This document shows, piece after piece, positions 25,801 through 37,800 of a stretch of 64,000 nucleotides of DNA. The position numbers were made by a program, and so were the translations under genes. How positions within the stretch are numbered: position 1 is the first letter of the stretch; each line of letters begins with the position of its first letter. The notes below the pieces were generated by a model. The model saw only the letters and a list, made by a program, of their open reading frames with translations, ran no database searches and was not told the origin of the DNA. Location: contig NC_135559.1 in NCBI RefSeq assembly GCF_964340395.1, forward strand, positions 14,966,063 to 15,030,062. Reading direction: 5' to 3'. The stretch comes from Glandiceps talaboti (lineage: Eukaryota; Hemichordata; Enteropneusta; Spengelidae).

Positions 25801-28800
25801 AGGAATTTGTTCTGAATGTTAAATTACCACCACCAGCTATGCTAAACTTTCAGTGGATCAACAGACACTTGTTATTGGCTAGCTGCTTTTACAGTGTAAG
25901 TCAAATCATGTGACATAATTGCATTATACTTAGGTTTATGTAAGATCCATCTAGATTTACCAGAGAAGCAATAATATGAGACAAGATGAGGAGGGAAAAG
26001 GGAGGAGAATAAAGGAGGAGGGGGATAATGGAAGGGATGAACAGATGGGAAGAGAAATGAAGAGACACGATGTGAGGCAGAAGGGAGGATAGTAAAGGAG
26101 AGGGGGTAAGGGAAGAGATCAGAAGGGAAGGAAGAGGAGAGAAGTGAAGAGACAGGATGGGATGTGAGGAGGAAGGGAAGAGCGTATGTTAAAGTAGGGA
26201 AGACAAGATAAGAAAAATTAGACCAAATGAAGGTGGAAAACACAACAGAGAGGAGATTACATGTACAAGAGGAAAGAAGGAAATTGATGTATACATTGCT
26301 AAGGAATGAAATCATTAGCTACTAACATCCAAAATCAAAGGTTTGGTATGCAAGACTCATCGGAGTAGAGTTGAGGTACATTCTTAGAAACTCACTAAAT
26401 TTGTTATAATTATTTCATTTTTGTACCGGATGATCTTGCATTAATGGAAGCAGAGTTAGAGAGTGAAGATAGAGGTTTACATTCTCAGAAACTCACTAAA
26501 TCTTTACAGTACTAATTACATTATTTTCCTACAGGGTGATCTTGCATCAATGGAAGCAGAGTTGGAGAGTGAGGGTAGAGTTTTACAAGCAGAGAGGAAC
26601 AAACAGGAACGACTTGGTGCCACTATCACTGACCAGATGTATGTAGAGGCCCAGGTGAGAACCAGTTATTTACTTTTAACCCTCTTCTTACAACACATTA
26701 GACTTTTGACCCCAAGAGTCTTAGCTGAAGTAATGTAAACAAATTTCAACCCTGTTGTGTTCGGCAGTCATAGTGTCCTTATCTAGGGTTGTCGGTGGCT
26801 GAGTGGTTAAACCACTTGCCTCTTACCACTGCAGTCATGGTTTGAACCCATTCAGGGTTTGATTAAATTTACCATGCTGTAAGTAAGAAGAGTGTCGTTC
26901 AGTTTGACTCTACCGAACAATGCAGGTTTTCACCAGGTACTCCGGTTTCCTCCTGCATTAACACTGAACCCATGAGGGATGGCCCTCACTGGACTTCTTG
27001 GGAGACAAGTGTTTATATGCTTAAAGAACTATCCAGTATAAGATTATTATTATCTATCAAGTTAAGCAACCTCAACTTGCCAAATGGTCAGCTTGATAAA
27101 AGTATAGCACTGTCTTCTGACAAACTTTTCCTTTTCATACTTTTAAAGGGTGTGAAAAACCAGGCAAAATATCAATTTTTGGCACAAACAAAGCAGTGCC
27201 CAGACTGTTAACTAACAGTGTGTTTGTGTATGTCTGTGATAGATATGCATGTGTGTGTTTGTGTCTGTTTTTCGCGTAAGGTCTGTGGTCTGTTTGACAA
27301 TGAGTACAAACAACCCTCTCAAGCTACTAGTATGTTGCAGCATAGACAGTGTAGAAGAAACTGTCTATGGTTGCAGAATGTGTCAATGATTTGACAATAG
27401 TCTGTTGTTCTCCATTGATTCAGCAAGGTTTATATTGAATAAAGAACCAACAGAAAATCAAATGTGTTCCTGACTTGGAACTACCCAACAGGAAACAAGG
27501 TGAATGCAAATTTAGTCACATACACAGCTCATACTGAAAAGGAAACCCAGCCAGTACACCAGCTAGAAATAAATAGCAGTCAGTGCATATACCAGTGTAT
27601 TAAATACAGCAGTGTTTTTTATTTCAAATTAAATCTTGTTTTCAGAGTATTGTTGATCTCTATGTAACACAGAATAACTTTTTTCTGAATCACTAAGACG
27701 CCATTAGCATAATTATGCTAATAACATCTTTGTGATTCAGACAAAGGTCACAGAGTTGTTTCAAACTAGATTCCAAAAAGATAACATTATCTCTAATATT
27801 TGTAAGTTATTGAACAATAAAGTGAACATAATTTGACAAATTTTTACTGATATTTTTTCCCAAAAAGTTGATGAAGGGATTTTCAACTTATCACTAGATT
27901 GCACAAAAGTGAGTGTAAATAACTATGATCTAATCAACTATTCTAACAACACCAGAAGACAATTGTAATGTCATAGAAGGCATATTAACATTATAATAAT
28001 AGTTATATATTTTCACTTGCGTAAAATGTTTATAAACTCAGCATGTGTCACTTTAAAGTGGCCATATGGATGAGAATTTGGTTGGATTTTTATTTCATAA
28101 AACAGCTTCACTATGTTTTTCTACGTGAAAAAATAATGTGAGATAACATATACCAAGTCCATTTTCATAACTCAATACATTGCAAAAAGATGCAAAATGT
28201 GTCAAAAGTTTGTTATTGTACATACAATAACAGACATTTTACACATTTATCAGTCTTTTGCAACTTATTTAATGAAAATTGTAAAACTGGACAATAAAAT
28301 CTCAAATATTTGCCACTCTGTTAACTCTATTATCAGATTTTAATGCAACTTTCAATTTCTCCCAGAAAAGTCTCTGACCAACTTTATTTTTAGTCCATTT
28401 GATATATTTCTGGGTCAGTAACATCTTTCGTAAAATTCGTGGCATTTCATCATCAGGAATTTTATGTAATGATACCAGAATGAGAAGATCTCGCTTCTGT
28501 CGAAATAAATAATCCTGAGCCATTCTCATCTCAAAATAACACCACTCACTTTGTGCAAAGCCAGGTGACAGTATCAACATAGTTTTGTGACTAGTCTCTA
28601 TACTTTCAAGAATGTTGTCAAAAATATCAATACCTGGCATAAAATTACGTTCATGTAAACAGAGTTTGAAATTAGGTGGATCAATATTTTCCAAATGAGG
28701 AACTAATTGCTGCATGACCCAATCTCTGTCATTTTCATTGTAACAAACAAATGCATCATATCTTAAATTCAATGGCAGCTCCTCATCATTGACTTGGAGT

Positions 28801-31800
28801 TGATAACCACCTCGTTTTAGCTTGATGAGGAAACAACAATAGTGTATGTGATGATAATAATGAACACAAAGTCCGATACATATTGCTGAAAAGACAAAAA
28901 TACAAGTAATTGGTACTGAAATCCGAAATGCTAGATTACATTCCAATCCAAAGGTCAAAGTTAACACAGACTTTCCATACATACTTATTGGGTCTATACA
29001 CTTGATCTTAGATTCTAATATCTGCACTCTTCTGTCAGTTTTCATCCAGTCTAGAAATTCCTTCATTTTGCAATCAGAGCAGTCAAGGTTATTACTCTCA
29101 ATTCTCAATGTTGTCAAATTGTGTAAAGTTTTCAATGCTTGCACATTAATTTGACTGATTTTTGTGTTCACAAGAGTTAACTTTTCTACATGAGACAATT
29201 TTGGCAGTAGTTCCACCATGAACATACTTGTCAGGTCTTTTACATCGATGAATAACATTTCTTTTACATTTGGGAATAAATTTATAAACTTGAAAATATC
29301 TACTGAATTTATGAAGTGGACATTCTTAAGTCTTAATGACACCAAAGAAGGGAGGGATTTGATTGGAATTGTTTCAATACATTTGTTGATAATACTTAGT
29401 GTTTTCAAACTTGACATATGGTCAAACATTCCTTTTAAATCCAGACAGTCAAGAGTTTCATCTGGTATGTGCAAGCTTACAAAATATAAATGTTTGAGTG
29501 ATGGTATGTTATAATGTTCCGGGAAAGGACTTCCATCAGACGTTATAGAGATACTTGTCATTAATGTATTCAGATTTTGAGTACTTCGCATATCAATTGT
29601 CGTGACAGTCCGTGGAGAGTTTTCATCACTGTATTTCACATTAAGTGATTCCAATGAAATCAATTTGGAGAACGCAAGGAAATCTAGTATTTGTAGAATA
29701 TTATGGGACAGATCTAATTTTTTCAGTTTCATTAATGAAGAGAAAGCTTTATAGTGAATAAAAGTTATCCTGTTGTGGGACATATTCAATTCTATCAGAG
29801 AAGTTAAACGCAGGAAGGAATTTGAAAGAATTCCACCTTCCAACTTGTTATTCAGATACAAATATTGTAAAGTCGTAAGATTCTGTAAATTGTCTAACAA
29901 TTCGGCTATTCTTAATGGTATCAATTTATCATTCTCTGATATAATCAGTGTTGTCAAAGATGTCAAATCACTGAAAACTCCATACGAATTTGTATCAAGG
30001 TAACCATTATAAGTGAGCCACAAAGTTTTCAAATGTTGCAAACCTTTGAATATTCTCCCATGGAGTCTAACATCGTCACTCTTGGACAAATGCAAACTAG
30101 TTAAATACGGCAGCCATTGGAAGACTCCATCAGACAAGAATTCTTCAACTTGAAACTTATGTAAAAACAGTTCTCGTAACTGTGATGATCTCAAACCTTT
30201 AAAAGTAGAATTTGTAATTGCTGTGTATGCTGTACTAAGTGTGCAAATTTTCACATCAGAATGTTTAAAATCATACAGTAATTTCTCAAGACATTCCTCG
30301 TTAATATGATTACCCTCCAGGTTTAATGTTGACACCTTAACCAAATTAAATGTACCGTTAATTGGACATTTCAAATCATTGTATGCTAAATCCAACTCTT
30401 GAAGTGGATAATCCCCAAATGTCATACTTTGTAGATATGAATCATTAAGGTTACCTGCTGTAAGGTTAAATGTCTTAAGTCTAGGAAAGTCCTGTAATTC
30501 AATATCATCACAATCATTGGCAAAGTTAAAGTTAAAAAAAATCAACCGTTCAATACTTCTCAAGGGTTTTAGCAGTTGATTAGGAAAGCATAACAAGGGA
30601 TTTTCACTTAAATCTAAAGTTCAGTTTCTTCAGATCTTGAAATGTGTCATTTGACAGTTCAGTTATATGATTCCAAGAGAGATCTAGATATTCCAGGTTG
30701 ACCAGTCCTTGTAGGGATGAAACTGACATTATCAGAATGTTGTTGTTACTCAGGACCAATGTCTTTAAATTTCTCAAAGGGTTGAACACATGATCTGTAA
30801 TGGCTGTAAGATTGTTGGTTAACATGGCCAGTATTTTAAGTTGAGGGACGTCCATGAAAGCATTTGTCACAATGGTTGATATTTGATTGAATGACAGGTC
30901 CAATATTTCAAGTTGCTTTGCACCCCAGAAAGCATGTGCTTCAATTACTGATATTTGGTTTGATGACATGTCAAGTTCATTAAGTTGATGAAGCCCTTGC
31001 AGAGATTTTGAGCTGAACGTTTCTATTTCATTCTCTGTAAGTACAAGACTCTGCAGTTTGCCTAGACCTCCAAAACTACCTGATGATATAGCTGTAATTT
31101 TGTTACCATCAAAATCAAGATGTGTAGCAAAGTTTGGTAAATTCACAGGAATTCTATCCAGTTCTCTCTCACTGCAGTCAACATAGGATTGGTTATACAC
31201 TTTACATATTGCATCTGAGATAACCATAGGGATATCAACAATCAGAAGTAAGATTCCCAGCTGAAGTAGTTTATATGTGATCCACATCTTGTAAAATTGC
31301 CTGTGTACCATCAAAAGAGTGTACTAGTACTGTGATCAGAAAATTTCTGAATACTGCAAACGTACTGGTGTGCATAGACTAGTAACTCACAGAATGATAC
31401 TGTTAAACCAACTCCGTTTTGAACAGACTATACCACACTTTCCTTTTTTTTATACAAAATGATGACACGATTTCCTGTCTATTATCATCTGACTTGAGTC
31501 ACAATTAACAAATGAAACAGATATATGATATTTCAATAGAGATGAACTCTGTGCAACCACAGTTGTAATATTATACATGTACTTCCTGGTTGATGTTTTA
31601 CATGTAATGTAACCTAAAACTATAAGTACATGTAATATTTATAATCTTAATACTTAAACAGTGAATGCTCTTTGAAAAATATTTGATGTACACCCAAGTG
31701 TACATGTATGTGTAGCTGTTGTGAAAACTATATGTTACTTAAAATGACTACTATTTTATTAGCCATCTTTCAAAAGGTTGAACTTAAAGTTGGGCTTCAA

Positions 31801-34800
31801 AAGTTCAACACAGAAATCATGTAGAAACTAAAATATGAACTTAAACTTAGTCTCAAAAGTTCAACAAAGACAACATGTAGAAACTAAAATTAAAATATTA
31901 ACTAAAGTTGGTCTTCAAAAGTTCAACAAAGGCAACGTGTAGAAACGAAAATTTAATGACATCATCAGTGAAACCATTATGTCATGATCACAGCCGATCA
32001 GTTCCACGTTGCTTTGGTTTCATGTCCTTTGAATCTTCATTATTGTGAAGACAGATAAGATACAGTTTTATGAATGCAATATACATGTATTAATATATTT
32101 ACCAGTGACTACGTGCATCGGTGCACAAGATATACTTTAAGATACATCATGTAGCTCTGCCCTCACTGGCCTGCTGAAAGGGGTTGACCAATGTGTGAGG
32201 GCGCCCCATCATGGCATATCTATGCGCAAGTATACTAGTGGTATTTGCACTACACTGCAATACCAACAACCTCATTACCTCCATGCAGTGAGTGCATGCT
32301 TCTTTCAGAATTCTTTGTACACATAATCTTGTGATCACATAGTTTCATATTCATGGAATTTTGTAGTTTAGGATAAACATTATGTAAGGGATGATCGCAC
32401 AATGTCGTACAAGCTCAATAAATGAGCATAATTTGTTTAGGACAACCTCCTCCCTCCCCTCCCCCCTCCCCCCTAAGTGAAGTCGCAAGTGTGACATCAT
32501 ATGTTTATACTAATATATATGATGTAAACCATGATGAAAATTGTAGCGATCTCACCACTACATGTACAATCAATGCAATGTAAAAACATTATGGTAAACA
32601 TGAAGTTCCAACCTTATGAACCTGTTTACTGAGATGATGGTAAACACGATCAAAATACTACTGTAAACCCAGCACTGTATCTCACATTAGAATCAATTTT
32701 TTTCTTCAACTTATCAACATCTCTGTACTAAATACAGTAGCTTTAAAGGTGTCAAAGTTTTTGAAACTTGGTTAATAGAAGTGTGAAAATGAAGTTCAGC
32801 AATGCATTGGTGCCAGACCCCCTTCCCTCCCCTTGAGCTTGTATGACATTGTGCAGTTGTCCCTAATAACAACAGAACCCCATGATGTGTGAGTGCCAGT
32901 GTTGACACTTAAAGGTATTTCCATTTTTGCTTGCAGTGTCATGTCTCATGTCAGTATGGCTGTAAACAACATTGTAAACACTCTTGCAAATACCCAGAGT
33001 ACACCACACTTGCACTTATGGGGGGGGGGGGGGGGGGGTACTTTCATATTATGAAAATGACATTCAGACGCTTCAGAATGCACACAAAGTTGATGTAACA
33101 AGTTATGATACCGTAGATGTTTTGATGTTGTGTTTTAAGTTTTAAAGTGTCATGAATTGTATTGTTAGGTGTCATCAATTTCATTCTTTGTGCGGGTAGA
33201 AAAACACATTAAAATTTTGTTTTAGTCAAAAAGACCATACAAATATCTTCAGAATAGCTACTACATACATATCTCAGTACTTGTTTACGACAATCAAACT
33301 TTGGATTTTGGCATATATATATAAATATATCACCAGTGTGGTAGATTTAGGTGCAAACTAAACATGAATACACAAGAAAGTGAATTTTACATGACATGCT
33401 AGTATTGTGGGGTTTTTCTCTGTGTTTGTTTGTTTTTTCCTGTATCTGCCTGGTTGTTTTTGAGGAAATTCAAGGTCGGCAAAGAAAGTTTTTTAAGATG
33501 GCAAATTTTTTGATTGATGTAACCTTATATGTTTCCCTAGGCCCAATAACTTTCCCTTCAAACCAAGTGTTATATCACTCCAAAAACACAATCATCTCCA
33601 ACTTGAATGGAAAAAAAAAAGAATATATTCATAAATGTTTTGTTTGCTATTAACACAAACATACTATTTAATGTACAAGGAAATGTTACATACATATGCA
33701 AATAGGGAAAAATAAACAAATAAAAACTATCATCTACAGAAAGTCTGTTTACCAAATAAATTCAATAAAATGAAGTAAGTTTGAATGTTAAACACATCAG
33801 AGAAAAATTGAATCCCTAACACTCAACCAACCTAGTGCTAAATACATTTAGATCGATTTCTTTTCATTTGGTCGACATTTGAACTTGACATATTGTATGT
33901 AGGATACTAGTGATGAATTAAAGATGGTTTCCAGATGATGATTATGATGATGATGATGATGACAGTGGCGACAATAAAGATGACGATGATGAAGACAACA
34001 ATGATGATGATGATGATGACAAACCTGACAACAACAACGTCTCACACTCTTCCCATGGAAAAAAGAAAATTCTAATAATCGTTTGTTTTTTTAATATACA
34101 GACATTAGAAAAATATCTATCAAATACAAAAGGTATATCAGGAAATTCAATAAAATTCAATAAAATTCAATAAATGTGAATATCAAACACATAAGAGTAA
34201 ACTTTAGGCACTGGAACTTAACTATAAAACTACCATCTCAGCTGAATTTTTGAAGTGAACTCCAAGTGTAATTTTTCCAATCTGAAATATTTTTAACATA
34301 ATAATGCAAATTCTTAAAGCCACCTAATTTGCCTCAATATGAAAATTGTAAAATGGACAATAAAATCTCACATATTTGCCACTCTGTTAACTCTATTATC
34401 AGATTTTAATGCAACTTTTAATTTCTCCCAGAAAAGTCTCTGACCAACTTTATTTTCAGTCCATTTTATGGAAAGCCACAACTGACTTAAGTGTGCAATT
34501 ACTATTATTGTATGTGCAAATACTATGTTATTATGTGCATTCAATAGTTTATTATGTGCTTACCTTAAGTTATTATGTGCATACTGTATTATTCTATGTA
34601 CAGTTACTATTATTGTATGTACAAACACTATGTTATTATGTGCATTAAATAGTTTATTATGTACAGTTACTATTATTGTATGTGCAAACACTATGTTAGT
34701 ATGTGCATTTAATAGTTTATTATGTACAGTTATTATTATTGTATGTGTAAACACTATGTTATTATGTGCATTGAATAGTTTATGTACAGTTACTATTATT

Positions 34801-37800
34801 GTATGTGCAAACACTATGTTATTATGTGCATTTAATAGTTTATTATGTACAGTTACTATTATTGTATGTGCTAACACTATGTTATTATGTGCATTAAATA
34901 GTTTATTATGTACTAACCTTAAGTTATTATGTGCATACTGTATTATTCAATGTACAGTTACTATTATTGTATATGCTAACGCTATGTTATTATGTGCATT
35001 AAATAGTTTATGTACTAACCTTAAGTTATTATGTGCATACTGTATTATTAAATGTACAGTTACTATTATTGTATGTGCAAATGGTATGTTATTATGTGCA
35101 TTAAATAGTTTATTATTCACTGTTACTACTATTGTATGTGCTAACGCTATGTTATTATGTGCATTAAATAGTTTATTATGTACCAACCTTAGGTTATTAT
35201 GTGCATACTGTGTTATTCTATGTACAGTTACTATCATTGTATGTGCTAACATTATGTTATTATGTGCATTAGACAGTTTATTATGTACTAACCCTAAGTT
35301 ATTATGTACATACTGCATTATTCAATGTACAGTTACTATTATTCTATGTGCTAACGCTATGTTATAACGTTAACTCGATAGTATATTATGGACAGACTTT
35401 AGGACATTATGTGCATACTCAACATAGTACTATCATTGTTCTGTATGGAGGTGAACTAGAAATTATTTTTTTTTGATCCTGTAATGGCTTGAGAAAAAAA
35501 AATTGTCATAACAGACAGAAGTGGAAAAAAAAATTGTCAGAAATGAGCAAATTTGGAAACCTTATTCTCATGTATTCTTTGGCGGCTCGCCGCCATAGGT
35601 GCCCCAAATGTTTTTAATACAAGTATAAATTCCTGTTTTTTTCCAGCACTTATCATTAAAACATGCACTATGTAGCTCTGCTTTAAACCCAAGTGCACAC
35701 AAAGTTTTCCTTTCCTTTTCTGACCCAAGAAAACATATTTCAGGATTTTTGTTGCAATATCTCAATGACACAGTCAATATCTGAAGGGGACTATTTGGTT
35801 TCTGTAAATTAAGACAATTTAAAAAACAAGACAGGAGTCAATAAACTAGTGTTAAAATCTAGTGTTTTTCGTTCAATATAAATCTCTTATAAAGATGTAC
35901 AAATAAATCTTTCTCAAGTTGACAATGAAAATTGAGGAACAACAAATATAACGAAATACAAAAAATAATATCTTCCCTGAGAACTTACAGGAATTGACTG
36001 ATTCAAAGAAAAGCAAGTTTAGTACTGATCAGAGTTGATTTTGGAACTGTTCTATAATTTAAAGTTGTAATTTAACGTAGACAGACGTCTTTCATACTAA
36101 CTGCTAATTCTTCTACTTGCACAGAACAAGTTATTTAGAGGTACAGTTGTGAACCATTGTGACGTGGTATAAGTATGAACAATGCATTCAAACTTAATGA
36201 TTAATTTTTAAAAAATTGCACTGCTACTCCATTTGAAAAAAAAATTGATGCAGGACTGACAGTAGAAAAAAAAATTGCTGTCACTCTGACTGGGAAAAAA
36301 ATTTGCTCCCATACCTACTTCCTCCATACCCCCCCCCCCCCAGAAATCAAACGGTTCTCCCCTTAGTTACGGTAGATCTCGATCTAGACGTCACTAGACG
36401 ATCTAGTTGCCGCACGAGTTGGAACCCCTGTCAGCTCCCAGGCCCGGCCCGCCCCAAAGCTTCCCGGCACCGACTTCTTAAATCAAGTCGGTCACCCAAT
36501 CTTCTGACACCAAAACTTATTAAATTTTCCTCAGTCATGTCGAGCACATGAGAGAAAGTGACTCCCTCTGTCAAGAAACGTTCTGTGAAAGCTGACAGAC
36601 CTAAATCTGACAGAACAGACTCCATGACAGACGACGACGGGACGTGCTCACAAAAGGATAACACAACAGCAACTCGAGTCTGCGCGTGCGTGTTTGAATC
36701 CGAGAAAGTGTGCCCTCTAGCGGGGGATCTTAACGAAAGCCCTTAATAAACTACTGTATGCACATAACGACGTAGTGTTACCGCATATAATAATAATAAC
36801 TGTACATATAATAATACAGTATGCTCATAATAACTTAATATTTGCACATAATAACATAGTGTTAGCGCATATAATAATAGTAACTGTACATATAATAATA
36901 CAGTATGCACATAATAACTTAAGATTTGCACATAATAAAATATTTAATGCACATAATAACATAGTGTTAGCACATATATTAATAGTAACTGTACATATAA
37001 TAATACAGTATGCACATAATAACTTAATATTTGCACATAATAAAATATTTAATGCACATAATCATATAGTGTTAGCACATATAATAATAGTAACTGTACA
37101 TATAATAATACAGTATGCACATAATAACTTAAGATTTGCACATAATAACATAGTGTTAGCGCATATAATAATAGTAACTGTACATATAATAATACAGTAT
37201 GCACATAATAACTTAAGATTTGCACATAATAACATAGTGTTAGCGCATATAATAATAGTAACTGTACATATAATAATACAGTATGCACATAATAACTTAA
37301 GATTTGCACATAATAAAATATTTAATGCACATAATAACATAGTGTTAGCACATATAATAATAGTAACTGTACATATAATAATACAGTATGCACATAATAA
37401 CTTAATATTTGCACATAATAAAATATTTAATGCACATAATAACATAGTGTTAGCGCATATAATAATAATAACTGTACATATAATAATACAGTATGCACAT
37501 GATAACTTAAGATTTGCACATAATAAAATATTTAATGCACATAATAACATAGTGTTAGCGCATATAATAATAGTAACTGTACATCGAATAATACAGTATG
37601 CACATAATAACTTAAGATTTGCACATAATAAAATATTTAATGCACATAATAACATAGTGTTAGCGCATATAATAATAGTAACTGTACATAGAATATTACA
37701 ATATGCACATAATAACTTAAGGTAAGTACATAATAAACTATTGAATGCACATAATAACATAGTATTTGCACATACAATAATAGTAACATAGAATAATACA

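Noticed and set aside
29218-30003. Plus-strand open frames inside the TLR genes (also 38433-39569 and 45450-47343)
   Set aside because: Antisense shadows of the LRR/TIR coding frames; they recur at the same place in all three paralogues.
34525-35367. 280-codon open frame
   Set aside because: Reads through the tandem-repeat left arm of the foldback element; a repeat translation. Its mirror frames at 36775-37725 and 37062-37922 are the same effect in the right arm.
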